A stretch of 64,000 nucleotides of DNA from Magicicada septendecula (Eukaryota; Arthropoda; Insecta; Hemiptera; Cicadidae). A program made the translations under genes and the position numbers. The notes under the pieces were generated by a model. The model was not told the origin of the DNA, did no database searches, and worked only from the letters and a program-made list of their open reading frames with translations. The DNA lies in assembly GCA_034769895.1 (NCBI GenBank), contig CM068372.1, positions 434,203,958-434,267,957 of the forward strand, written 5' to 3'. This document shows, piece after piece, positions 25,301 through 37,234 of the stretch (position 1 is its first letter; each line of letters opens with the position of its first letter).

Positions 25301-25621
25301 CACGCACAAAAATATTTAAAACTATTCGTCGTATTCTTTTTACACTAATTATTTACACTAATTACAAAACAGTAAGAAATGCTGCGAGATGTCACCACGG
25401 GATGACGATTTTCTTTATAGAGATGGCGGTAATATTTTAATAGCACTGTGCCTCATTGTGACATTCTGTTTAATCGTTTACTGATCTAGTTCAACTGATT
25501 ATTTATTGATTGTTTTCTCGATTTTCATCCATCTCGAAGTAATAAAACTTCATACATCGTTTGAGTAGTAACAATAGTTAGTAATGGTTCACACTATTTG
25601 ATTGAAAAATCAGTTTGACTT
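22318..25621. other. AT-rich sequence without a recognisable gene
   Basis: No family recognised over 3.3 kb. One less AT-rich patch at about 23925-24065 ends in a strong splice-donor match (AGG|GTAAGT near 24062) and could be an untranslated first exon; this is speculative. The rest looks intronic or intergenic. Confidence 0.4.
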
Positions 25622-26827
<1,206 letters not shown>

Positions 26828-26829
26828 GA

Positions 26830-28408
26830 TACGACGATCACATCAATTTGACCTTTAAACCGCATAAACATTGAACGCCAGAAATGTTAATGTTCACAAA
26901 CTTTAATAATACTTTCACAAAACTAAAACACTGATATTAGCACGTAAGGTTTATGCTATGTAACAAAAGGAAACGTGAACAAAGATACTAAAAATAAAAA
27001 TATAAAACGCAATTTGCATACACCGTATTAAATAATGTAAGTACATACAAACAGAGAATTAAGAACGCAAACAAAAATTAAGGTATTTAATAACAAACTT
27101 AAAGTGTTCTGACATATTAGACAGAAACTAATTCATCAGCTGAAAGTAACAAAAGTAAAATAAATAATTTATTTGATATTTACAAAACGTTTTAGGAAAT
27201 AATTGAAATATTCTGACCTTATTTATATAAATTTGCAATGGACATTCTAACATGGACATTATATAAATATGGAATGTAGCAAATAATAAAAGCACATGAT
27301 AGTATATAAAGACACTGTGTGAATAAGTAAAGACTGTAAGTTTGAACATTTGTGCCGATGTAATTTAAGTTTAAATTATTCGGCGTGCATCGCGGCCACA
27401 GTGCCGTCTGTATAGCGGGTTCAAGGGTTGCTTGAGCGGCCAGCGCCACGGCTTAACCTTGACCGTGACGTGCGATAATTGTGTGCGTGCGTAATCAAGT
27501 ATGCCGCGCCATTCAGCCGTTTTGTGAATTTTCTGTTCGCGTGGGACGGCAGGCATCGACATTCGGCCTCATTTCTTCTTTTGCATTCAAACGGGACACT
27601 GGTCTGGCGGCGATGTAAATTAAGATTCATCTTTTGAAATGAGTTCGTGATCAGTTAAAGAGCTTCAGGGTTCCCGCCTAGCCGGGAGGGAAAAGGGGAC
27701 AACGAAGATGGGGTCAGAACATCAGTCGTCATCTGCAGACTATCGCAGCACCACCCCAACGCCGTCAGACCTCTAGAAATCCCCACACTGCCAGCCCAAA
27801 ACGACTGCCCTAAGGAAGAAATGAAGCACAGGATTTCGGAGACACCAGTGGTTACACCATAGTCAACATTAGCGCGCATTCTGGGTAGCAATAAATCGTC
27901 TAAACACAGGTGGGAGTTTTCCTATATTTTAATCCACAAAAAAAAACAGCAACCTATTGGATTTAAAACATGAAATGAAAGACATCTTCACAAACAGTAA
28001 TTTTAGATGTTCAATGACCAACTGTCTGTTATAGCATGTCCGGTGGACATAGAGTGACTAGTGTAATTAAAGAGTTAAAGAAGCTACCTGTTGAAGAATG
28101 TCAATTACTATGCTATATTTTATAGCACACCATTTGCCTTTTGTCATGATTAGTTACCTAGCAAAATTTAAAACTGTTAGTTGGGCAGTTTAATTAACTG
28201 TTTCTTATGAAGATAAAATGTCATTAACAACTTGTACTTAACGCATTGATAAATAACTATGGAGTAGTTCCTTCCTAAATCTTCTTGTGTGAACAGGTCT
28301 TATTAAGGGCTGTTACAGAATTGAGCCAGTATAATTCTTGTAGTATGACACCTTAAGTTTCTTTCTTAAGCGGGCAACTGGTGTGTATAGGGCATGTTGA
28401 TAGTATCA
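26830..28408. other. No recognised gene; GC-rich patch at about 27380-27930
   Basis: 27380-27610 is a small CpG-containing GC-rich patch, and 27655-27930 is a second GC-rich patch ending in an A-rich run near 27940. The second could be a short retroposed repeat; the first could be a regulatory island or repeat edge. Neither has a reading frame I recognise. Confidence 0.35.

Positions 28409-28410
<2 letters not shown>

Positions 28411-28448
<38 letters not shown>
28411..28448. repeat. (TA)n microsatellite
   Basis: About 18 TA units. Confidence 0.95.
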
Positions 28449-28451
<3 letters not shown>

Positions 28452-29581
28452 AACTCTACTTATATGCGTTGTTGTTGTGTTGTGTGAGTGTATGAGCACC
28501 TACCTGCTGTCCGATCTTGCGGTTTTCTTCCGACTAGGGCGTGTGGATTTTGGATTTGATTTCGCAAGTATGTAATCTCAAATATATGACAACAGCACAC
28601 TAAATAAGTTACTTTAAAAGAGAAGAGTTTTGTGAGGTTGGTAGGCTCCGTAGTACAGCAATAAAAAAATACAATATGGGGTAATAAAACGGTGTTTATT
28701 ACTCCAATAACACACAAGAATAACATGGTTATATGATCAAATCTCCTTATAGTCTAAACAATAAATAGATCTTGAATAATGTTTTTTAAATGGTTGATAA
28801 TTTTAAGAAGTTGAACTCGTTATTTTGAAAAGTTAATTTCAACTAAAAATTTAATTAATTACTTTACTTTAATTTAATTAAATTGCTTTAAAATTAGATT
28901 CAAATGAAAATAAAAATGAAAACTCTAAAGTTAATTGAATATATTCCAAAATAAACTAGGCGTGACAGTCTAGTTCACGTCCCTTTATTTACTAGTGACT
29001 TGACTCTCGTATACTGCAGTATGAGCAAATTATTTAATTGTTTGTTAAGATTTGTATTTCTAAATATTAATTCATTTGATAGTATAGAAAGTGAATATTT
29101 ACTTTGTGTTACAAAGGTCAACAGAGATATATTATGTTTTATGAACTGTATTAAAAGCTGAATACATTGTCAGAAAATGATCACTTCATTCGAATAACAT
29201 ATATCTTGATTATTTATTCTATGCGACACATGTATATCTAATAATTACAACCATACAAGAAAGAAAGTGAAAGTGGATCGGTGATACACTTAGGATGTTA
29301 CCAAGCATGAACTTGTATATAATTCAGGAAGACAAAATGGAGAACAACAAAAAGATGATTAAATAGAAAATTGGAAGAAAATCGTATAAACTCCATGCCC
29401 CATCGTACGGAGCTAACGAGACAGTAATTTCTAAGACTGGAATATCGGCTTCCTCACATGTAGTTTGCTATACGTTTTCTCATAGCTGTATATTTTACGT
29501 TAAGTAATACAATTCACAGTAACACCAGTGAACATAACGTTTTTAATGTACATAACTCGTAGTCCGTTTATTACGTTAATC
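28449..29581. other. AT-rich sequence without a recognisable gene
   Basis: Nothing recognised up to the TTA duplication of the Harbinger transposon. Confidence 0.5.
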
Positions 29582-29584
29582 TTA
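29582..29584. repeat. Harbinger target-site duplication, left (TTA)
   Basis: TTA, matched by TTA at 34310-34312; PIF/Harbinger elements duplicate 3 bp, usually TWA. Confidence 0.7.
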
Positions 29585-29608
29585 AGCTGGCCACTCAACG
29601 GTCGTTCC
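29585..29608 (+). repeat. Harbinger terminal inverted repeat, left
   Basis: Pairs with 34286-34309; about 21 of 24 positions match with one gap, including GGTCGTTCCA. Confidence 0.8.
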
Positions 29609-29749
29609 AAATGGATTGGCGTAGCGTCACTCCGTTCCATTTAGAACGATCTACAAAATGAAGGGTCATTCACGGACGCTCAATCAGTACACTCCACGCC
29701 TTTCTTGAGTTGACTTCTGTGCGCAATAGTGTTCCTCTGCCTCTCTACA

Positions 29750-30163
29750 ATGGACGACGAATTTCTTTTACTTTCAACAACAGTTTGCCTGTACATCAAG
29801 AGTAGAAGGGCAAAAAGGAAGTGGGTGAAACAGTGGCTTTTAAACAGACCCATTCTTAGCCAAATAAACTTAATGAACGAATTAACCCTGGAACCCCATG
29901 ATTGGAGGAATTACCTCCGGATGGATGAGCAAACTTATTTCCACCTGCTCAATCTGGTAACTCCTTTAATTAAGAAGAAAGACACGAATATGAGACAAAG
30001 CATTAGTCCTCATGAAAGACTGGCAGCAAAGCTCAGATTTTTAGCAAGTGGCATGAGTTATGAAGAACTGAAATTTCCTACAGCTATATCTCCTCAACGT
30101 CTGGGAGTGATTATTCCTGAGACTTGTTTATGTATAATGAAGGCTTTAAAAGATTACATGAAG
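29750..30163 (+). pseudogene. Harbinger transposase, exon 1
   Basis: An ATG at 29750 (MDDEFLLL) opens a 138-codon exon with RAKRKWVKQWLLNR and LTLEPHDWRNYLRMDEQTY, then LAAKLRFLASGMSYEEL, the N-terminal region and helix-turn-helix-like part of insect Harbinger transposases. It ends at a good donor (ATGAAG|GTAAGT, GT at 30164). The intron keeps phase 0 to an acceptor at 32560-32561. No upstream promoter was recognised; the terminal repeat is 140 bp away. This exon looks intact. It is scored as a pseudogene only because exon 2 is shifted. Confidence 0.85.
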
Positions 30164-30406
30164 GTAAGTTGAGTTATTACAACATTTTTCTTGTTTATGT
30201 TTTTATTTACAAATGTTTATACAAAAATTAGAAATCAAATAATGTAACATCAATAATAAAACCATTTCAATACTACGATTATATGCTCAAATAAAATTCA
30301 CTTATAATTAAGTAAATATATGAAAGAATTAAAATACAAAATAAACAAGTAAGTATAAAGATTCAAATAAAATATAAAGTAAAAAAAATGTAGTAATGTA
30401 AAAAAG

Positions 30407-30891
30407 TTATTTGCCGCTATCTACAATGTACATTGCGTCTAAGTATGCGGCCATAATCGCATTTTGACCTGTTACATGGGATTGAGCATTTCCTGATCCT
30501 GAATGGACAAAAGCGTTTGGGGGCGCCACAGGATGCTGTTGCGGAAGTCAGAGCTGGGCATGACGCATTCATACAATACGTGTAGTCATGTTCAGATTAT
30601 TTGTCTCGCCATAGAAAAGCAAGTCACTGATTAAAATAATTTCTGACAAAAGGATACCATCTCGGGTGGCATGTGACGCAATTTTTCTGCCACATGCTCT
30701 CCAAACGACGCGTATTTTTCTTTTTATTTTGAGACGGGTATTTCTGCTGGCCAGTCTATGCGTTTTGCAATTTTATCCAAAACTTGGTCCGCTTTGGATC
30801 GTGGTCGTTTAAAACTCCCTTGAGGCGTTGAAGCCCTAGAAGTCGAACATGAGGCCTGAGAATCGGTTTCTACTGGATCATCAATGTCACC
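30407..30891 (-). pseudogene. MADF/BESS protein, exon 3 (inside the transposase intron)
   Basis: The minus strand has an acceptor (TTTCAG) just before 30891 and continues in phase: GDIDDPVETDSQASCSTS, then FKRPRSKADQVLDKIAKR, then YASFGEHVAEKLRHMPPEM, a BESS-type protein-interaction motif, and a C-terminal end ITAAYL-like segment (NAIMAAYLDAMYIVDSGK) stopping at 30407-30409. An in-frame TAA after IPVSK and at least one shift further on interrupt it. In autonomous Harbingers the MADF/Myb-like partner carries the transposase to the nucleus and to the transposon ends. Confidence 0.7.
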
Positions 30892-31017
30892 CTGAAACTA
30901 TAATATGTCAAGTCAATTACTCCAAAATAAAAAAATAAAAAGGTAAAAAACAGTTCAAGAAAATGTTCATTTACATTTTAACTAACAATTTTTATTTTGT
31001 TTCTAAAATTTCATAAA

Positions 31018-31062
31018 ATTATTGTCTGATCCTGGATTTGAACCAGGGACCTTCTGTATGCT
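31018..31062 (-). repeat. tRNA-derived SINE fragment (B box and tail)
   Basis: The minus strand reads CCCTGGTTCAAATCCAGG, a perfect T-arm with the pol III B box GGTTCAAATCC. The 5' half with the A box is absent, so it is a truncated SINE or tRNA fragment, inserted in the shared Harbinger intron. Confidence 0.5.
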
Positions 31063-31179
31063 AAAAAATAAAATAAAAATTCTTAAATTTGCTACTTTAT
31101 TTAGCTAAGATTACAAATTAAATAAAAATCAGTTAATTTAAAATTTACATTGTATGTCTTCTCACATAAAATTTATAAA

Positions 31180-31266
31180 ATGTCTTCTCAGAAAAGGAAA
31201 AATCGAACTTTAACTCTAGATGAAAAGGCCCTCGATAACGGAGAAAGTGCCACAAAACTTGCTTAG
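31180..31266 (+). pseudogene. Tigger/pogo transposase N-terminal fragment
   Basis: 29 codons read MSSQKRKNRTLTLDEK then ALDNGESATKLA before a TAG. This is the Psq-type helix-turn-helix start of Tigger/jerky-like proteins (K-R-K-...-L-x-x-K...GES-x-T-x-LA), apparently with a few residues missing in the middle. The following 80 bp may be more of it. An inserted scrap, not a gene. Confidence 0.55.
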
Positions 31267-31339
31267 AGTGGGCTACCGAGAATAATGTACCTACCCATAC
31301 AGCAAATTATGCCAATGAGAAAATTGAGGGATCAAGCAC

Positions 31340-32422
31340 TTAACCTTTTCACTGATGTAAGCGCCTATAGTAGTGATGAGTGGGTTGAGTCTAGGGTGCT
31401 ATTCACTACTTTAGGCACGGCCGTCTCCCGTGCCCTGACTGCGTTCCACCCTTATGAATAGTAGTGTACTTCGTACATAGTAGTGTAAGATTTTCCCACA
31501 TTTAACTTCTGTTTGCAACAATAGTAGGCCCCGTTATGCTTTCTTGTGAAAATATTTGAAAGCTTTTTGAATCCTTTAACTTCATCGTCCCTCAATAGAT
31601 ATCGCTATTATATTATATTTATTCTTATTTGAAAATTCTTTGTAATCTGTTTTTTTCATTGTTAATTATATGAAATTATTTATTTCTAGGGTTAAATGTA
31701 CTTAACATTGCCCAAGATTAACCAAATCTAACTTCCAATGTTTATAATTGAAAAAATTCGAATTTTTTTTATGGCGTATTTTTGTAGATTTTTTTTAGAG
31801 TGAAAAATTAAGTTTTTATTTTTCTATTGTATTTTTTACTCCTAATTTAGATAATACATTTCTATAAATATAAATTTTCAAGAAAAATATATTAATTTTT
31901 GTCACCCTTATTTATTGTTACTTTGAAATGCTTACGGTACTTTTGTATTGAAAAGGGAAAGTTCATAAGTCTTATCTCACCCTTCGGTGTTATTGACCTT
32001 TTACCTGCGACCCTGAAAGGAATTTTACTTAATTGATTAATTTAAATATTTTCAACTATAAATTGTAAACTTCGAGTAAAGCTAAAATTCATTTTGATAT
32101 TATTTATTTTCTTTGTCGCTAAAATATAATTTTATTTCATTATTTATTCTTTGGTACGTATTTATTGAACAAATTAATCATTAAAATACACGTAATAATT
32201 AATGTAACATGTTTTTCCAAGAAAAAGAAAGAATAATTTACTGAAAAAAGAATCTATTTATAAATAAATTAGTACGAAGAACGGAAATTAGTACTACGAG
32301 GAACAGAACGTTCCAATCAAGTAGATGCGACGTAAAAGTATTCAGCACAGGTAGTAAATGGCCTTGGGAAGGCTCCCGCACCAGACGAAAGTTAGTTTAG
32401 ACATCCACAGTGAAAAGGTTAT
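31340..32422. mobile_element. Candidate non-autonomous TTAA-type (piggyBac-like) element
   Basis: The element runs about 31344-32418. It begins CCTTTTCACTG, preceded by TTAA (31340-31343), and ends with the exact inverse CAGTGAAAAGG, followed by TTAT (32419-32422). An 11-bp inverted repeat plus a TTAA-like duplication fits piggyBac-type MITEs. Its 1.07 kb of AT-rich interior encodes nothing recognisable. It sits in the shared intron of the Harbinger genes. The last base of the duplication differs on the right, which lowers confidence. Confidence 0.5.
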
Positions 32423-32561
32423 ATATTAAACTAAATCAATCTATACAAAAAACAATCAATGATTTTTTCAAATAAATGTTCAATTATGTATGTATTTAAA
32501 TTTATTTAATTACACTAATGTATAGTTACAATAGGTAATTACATATCAAAATTTGTTTCAG

Positions 32562-33333
32562 ACTCCTGGGAGCCAAGGAGAATGGAAGGAAATAGCAAAG
32601 GAGTTTGAAATGAGATGGAATTTCCCGAACTGCCTAGGGGCCGTTGACGGAAAGCATGTGAGAATAACCCCACCCCACAGGAAGTGGTTCTTTTTTCTAT
32701 AATTATAAAAAATTCAACAGCATTGTTTTGATGGCTTGTGCAAATGCAAATTATGAGTTCATTTGGTGTGAGGTTGGAACTAATGGTAGAATTTCGGATG
32801 GCGGCGTTATAAAAAACACGAAGTTTTATGAGGGACTCATCGGTGGGACACTAAACATTCCTCCACCGTGGCCAGTTCAAGGATCGACGATGGATATACC
32901 CTACGTTTTCGTTGGGGATCAACCTTTTGCCCTCAGGAGTGATTTCATGAAACCGTACAGTCAACAAACCATGAATGTAGAACGTCGAATTTTCAATTAC
33001 CGACTCTCAAGGGCAAGAAGAGTGGTTGAAAATGCATTTGGAATTTTGTCGAACAGATTCCAAATTTTCCAAAGTAATATAAACTTGGATCTACACAGGA
33101 TCGATCTTGTGGTGCTATGTTGTTGTGTTCTACATAATTTCCTTCGCAGGAATTGTACTCGTTCTTTTACAGAAGAAGAGGATGCAGAAGAAGAACCTTT
33201 CTTCGAAAGAGTACTGACACCTTTAGAGCAAAGTCCTCGCAACGCTACTGCTCAAGCAAAATTAGTAAGGGAATTGTTTGTTTATTACACTAATGGCGAA
33301 GGAGCCGTTCACTGGCAAAATGAATACGTCTGA
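32562..33333 (+). pseudogene. Harbinger transposase, exon 2 with the DDE catalytic core
   Basis: The exon begins in phase after an AG at 32561. It reads WNFPNCLGAVDGKHV (first catalytic Asp), then after a single-base shift near 32684-32690 continues FYNYKKFNSIVLMA, NGRISDGGVIKNTKF (second Asp), VVENAFGILSNRFQIF (catalytic Glu) and VLCCCVLHNFLRR, ending NEYV at the stop 33331-33333. The whole protein would be about 395 residues, normal for Harbinger. The one shift makes it a recently dead gene. The longest open piece alone is 32728-33333. Confidence 0.87.
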
Positions 33334-33430
33334 ATTTTTTGTTTGTAAAATTTTGATACATTTTGAATAAAAGAAATATTACCTAAGCATACATTAAACT
33401 AAATTTACATTATTAATTTATTGTCCTCAC

Positions 33431-33589
33431 CTCATCATAACCAAAAGTCATGTCATCAATTAATGATGCTGCACTTGTGGACACTCTTGGAGTCTCCTGG
33501 TCCTCCAAAAAATGAAGCAGATCGAAGTACCAAAGTTTTGGAAAGTGGACTTGGTCGCTTCCAGCTCCAGACTTTTCTGATGACTTGAT
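33431..33589 (-). pseudogene. MADF/BESS protein, exon 2
   Basis: Between an acceptor (TATATAG, just above 33589) and a donor (GAG|GTGAGG at 33430) the minus strand is open in one frame: IKSSEKSGAGSDQVHFPKLW, then YFDLLHFLEDQETPR and a Ser-rich end. WYFD-x-L-x-FL-x-DQE-x-PR is the conserved linker after the MADF domain in Harbinger partner proteins. Both introns are phase 0. Confidence 0.8.
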
Positions 33590-33694
33590 CTATATAAAAA
33601 TAATAAACAGCATAAACTTAGGTTAGTAGTTACATGTACGAGAGACAATATAAAAAGAAATACATAATATTAATAAATAATCTCTATTATTTAC

Positions 33695-33920
33695 CTTATT
33701 AAGTTCTTTTCGGAAGGAACCTCGCATCGAGTTTATTTTTTTTTAATACCATTTCCTTTGTGGCATTCGGATCATTAGTCTTGAAGAGTTGAAGAATACT
33801 TTCATATGCTTCACTTCTTCTATTTCTGTTGTGGTAGTCCTGGTCCGTGGTCTTCCACAGACACGGGTGCTCTTTGTACATTTCTATCATTCGCACAACA
33901 AACTTGCGGTTGGATGACAT
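33695..33920 (-). pseudogene. MADF/BESS protein, exon 1 (MADF DNA-binding domain)
   Basis: An ATG at 33920 gives MSSNRKFVVRMIEMYKEHPC, then LWKTTDQDYHNRNRRSEAYE, a clear MADF (Myb/SANT-like) domain. After a run of nine A at about 33741-33749 the good frame shifts by one base and continues SMRGSFRKELNK to the donor at 33694 (AAG|GTAAAT). The A-run shift is the only break I see in this exon. The gene is transcribed toward the transposase. Confidence 0.8.
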
Positions 33921-34285
33921 TGTAGATAGAAACAATTTAAATAACATACGATAGAAACAATTTAACGTTAGAACATATACCAGTAGAAACAATTTCAGTA
34001 AACATTCACAAGTCGAAGATGTCTACTAGACGGAGGTTCAACATCTACTAGTCCATTTGCACATGTGAATTCGCCACTGACGAGCACGCCATCGTTCCAT
34101 TTGTCTCGAACTACCGGTTGGGTTTTCCCACTCACGGGGGCGCGGAGTGATGGCGTGATGGAGCGGAACGATGGAATTCCAACCTGTTGGATGTCCGTCG
34201 CCCCGCTCAACTCCATTTAAACCTAGACAAGTTTTCACACTCATGACACGTTTTTGGAGTGACGGCATTCCGTTTGGCAGCACGA

Positions 34286-34309
34286 TGGAACGACCGTGAG
34301 TGGCTGGCT
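34286..34309 (-). repeat. Harbinger terminal inverted repeat, right
   Basis: Inverse partner of 29585-29608, followed by TTA at 34310-34312. Confidence 0.8.
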
Positions 34310-34312
34310 TTA
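34310..34312. repeat. Harbinger target-site duplication, right (TTA)
   Basis: Matches TTA at 29582-29584. Confidence 0.7.
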
Positions 34313-35378
34313 CTTTTTCTTGTTTCTCCGGGCGTCACGTTGTTGTCCAGTGTTTCTTCGTCACCCAGCCGTTGTTTCAGCTACGTCTGTGGTTTTTCTT
34401 GACAGTGACAATTGTTGAGTCATTATAAGTAGTCAGAGAAGGTCGTGAGTTCACTGTGGTCGCTGACAAGCTGGAGGGACCACCGAAATTGTAAACTTTT
34501 TATTACAATATTAAAACTTTTCTTTGTTTAACTGAAGTTCATTTCATTAAGCCTTCCGGCCCCATCTGAAGACCAAGAATAGGAAGAGAAACAAACAAAT
34601 ACCAGCACACAATCAGGTGGAATTAATTAAATTACAAAATGTTCGTCTACGCCTTCTCAGCATAACTACTACAGGGAAAGAGCAAATCCAGTTTCTAAAA
34701 TCATTCTGAAACTGAATAATTAGATCCCACGGTCAACACTGTTCTATACCGAATGAAGCTGGCTTCCGCTTGACAGATGACACATTCTTCTTCGATATTC
34801 AAGATTTCCTTCTGAGACGTATCTCTGATATGGCTACATGCTTTCTTTCTCTCACAGGCCTCGAGAGAGTTTTCTTTTTTTATCCCTTGTCACCCACTTG
34901 CGTTGAAAGTCTATTATCACCAGTTCTATATTGCAACGTAACATATTTGCATACTCGCCCAAAGTAATATATTTATAGGCCTATATACAAAATAAAGATA
35001 ACAGGTGTAAATAGTTTTAAAAATGGTGCATACGGGAACAGACAAGAATTGGACAATTCGTAAACTGTTTCTAAATGCCTGTTTTGAATAATTATTTACT
35101 TGTGTGTGTGTGTGTGTTTGGTGGGTATGTGTTGTGCCTGCTCTCATCTGATCGACAGCAGGAAATCATCGTGTCTTTGTGTACACACGTATCTTTGTTG
35201 TGGTAGTGAGCTCTAGTTCAGACAGGTATAAAATGTGAATAATTAAATATGTTACTTAATAAAAATTCGCACACAGACAATAGTACAGCAAAGTGAATTA
35301 TTTCATTTTAAGACGTGCGTAATAACACATGAGGTTAGAATTTAAAGGTGAATGGTAAAATTGAAACCAAACTATTGT
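34313..35378. other. Sequence without a recognisable gene
   Basis: A mildly GC-rich stretch at about 34330-34480 may be the edge of another repeat. A short TG run lies near 35101-35116. No coding family seen. Confidence 0.4.
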
Positions 35379-35926
35379 TGTGACGGTCTCCTTGATTGTC
35401 GTATGGTACAGTGGAAAACAAAATACAAGACACTAATGAAATCACTAATAACGAATTTAATTATCACAATTAACCGTTTGTAATCAACAAGTTATTCAAC
35501 AAGATTACACTTGTACAATAATTCAAGTTAATCTGTCCATACAAATAATAATGTCAACTATAAAGCATTTCGCACTATAATCACTTTTAACTAATACACA
35601 ACTTGAGATGCACTATCTACATTGCCGACATAAAACTAAAAACTAAGCGGCAGGTGAGGGCTATTTATAGTCTGCAGAGTTCCTTAATATGAGTCCTTAA
35701 CAAGGAATCGAAAATTCTAGAGGATACTTCAGCGCGGCATTGGCAGAAACACGTACCGTTGGTCTAGTTGAGAAGCTTGTCAAACAACACTGTTAAATGT
35801 ACGAACATGTTCCGTATTACGCAACGCTGCCTCGCATGTTAAGTGTCATGTACGCACACCAACATTACATCTGGGCTTTGCTGGGATAGCCGAGAAACAT
35901 GTAGAACGTTTTTTAATGGTGTAACA
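35379..35926 (-). repeat. Possible solo LTR
   Basis: On the minus strand the segment begins TGTTACACC and ends CCGTCACA (TG...CA) and contains CTATAAATAG (35661-35670), a good TATA box, followed by a GC-richer leader. Its outer part resembles a stretch near 7.77 kb beside Gypsy relic C. No flanking duplication was found, so the boundaries are uncertain. Confidence 0.3.
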
Positions 35927-35929
35927 CTA

Positions 35930-37230
35930 CAAACAAATTAATTAATTATTCATCTAATTCATGTGTGAGAAGCGATTCATTAGTATGTCAACAAAGACAA
36001 AAGTAAAATGAATCTTATGATTCTATTAGTTTGTGCACGAACACTATTGTGAGTGAGAAAATACGCAAAAACTGGTATGTAGAAAAAACGCGAGGAACAA
36101 GCCTCTACCAAATTAACAGGCTTCGTCCTGTCAGCGTGCCTTAAGTATAAAACTCCGGCCGATTCTGAACGACAAAACAGACGCCAGTCATTCCCGGCGG
36201 AGAAGACTCTACCCAACAGATGATCGAAGTGGAAACTCCGGTATCAAAATCATCACCAGCATCATTAACATCGTCCAACACAACACACACACACGCGCGC
36301 GCGCGACCACAGTAACAACCACGACAATAAACACGTGAAAAATTAACAATTTATCTTTCTTATCAGAGACTGTAAACATAATTTAAAATGTGATATAAAT
36401 AAAGACAAAACGCATACATAACTGTAAAGAATGTAAATAAAAAATAATAAATATTTTGTAACTTTATTTTCTAATAACTTCTATATTTACTTGAAATGAG
36501 TGGACAGGTACTAATATATTCTTGAACTAAACTAAATGGTATTTTTTTAATACTATAAGAACATTTTCATTTTTATTCAATAAATATTTTAATAGTTTCT
36601 TTTATATATACGATTTATATTTTTATTAATTATGACCATTAAATGTTTATGTCGGCACCCAAGTATTTAGAACCTTGTCTCATAAGTATGCGTATATATA
36701 TTTGTTTATATTGTTGTTTGTCTATTATGATGTGTATTTTTATTACGTGAATAATACGGCTAATGCTTGTGACACAGCTTCTTTTAAAAAAACTACATTT
36801 AAATTCATATTTCCTTTCAATCTTTAAAGAAATTGTTTTTAATAAATCAATGGTTTTATTAGAATTTATTCCACGCCACAATATATTCCTTCTCTCTCCT
36901 TACATAAAAATTTAATGTAAAAGGGACCTAACGTAACGAACAAAGAAATCCCACGACTTAGCCAGTAGTTTCCTCGATAGTTACGTGGAGTACTCTTCAG
37001 ATACGCAATATACATTCCCATAGCATAAGCCTTGTTTCCACTATCTATCTTCTATTATTGTATCTGTCAACGAATGCTATCTTTCTGAGTTCTTTAATCT
37101 ACTTTTCTAAATGATCATCCGAGGCAGTTTATTTCCGTCAACTGTAGGTTCCTCTAAGTTTTCTTATTTCTTACTACAACTAAAAACTAAAGTTTCTGTA
37201 TACAAAGATACACGTAGATAAATAAATTAT
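35930..37230. other. Mostly non-coding; contains a candidate core promoter
   Basis: Apart from the promoter-like patch at 36146-36190 and a mixed AC/GC simple run at about 36279-36304, the stretch is AT-rich with no recognised family. Confidence 0.4.
36146..36190 (+). promoter_or_regulatory. Candidate TATA plus initiator promoter
   Basis: TATAAAA at 36146-36152 and an arthropod initiator-like CCAGTCA at 36184-36190 lie about 40 bp apart in a GC-richer patch, slightly wider than the usual 30 bp. An ATG at 36220 opens a 31-codon frame (MIEVETPVSKSSPASLTSS...) running into an ACAC/GCGC simple repeat and ending at 36315. The small frame resembles no known protein. It could equally belong to an old LTR. 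Confidence 0.3.
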
Positions 37231-37234
37231 AAAC
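37231..37234. repeat. Target-site duplication of the miniature LTR element, left (AAAC)
   Basis: AAAC, identical to 38400-38403. Confidence 0.75.

Larger units (their letters stand above)
29585..34309 (+). mobile_element. PIF/Harbinger DNA transposon with two interlocked genes
   Basis: Both ends are visible. The left end begins AGCTGGCCACTCAACGG and the right end is its imperfect inverse (CCGTGAGTGGCTGGCT), giving terminal inverted repeats of about 24 bp bounded by TTA on both sides. Inside are a plus-strand transposase in two exons and a minus-strand MADF/BESS protein in three exons. MADF exon 3 lies in the transposase intron, and transposase exon 2 lies in MADF intron 2. A Tigger fragment, a SINE-like fragment and a TTAA-type element have landed in the shared intron. 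Each gene carries few breaks, so the copy is fairly young but defective. Confidence 0.88.
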
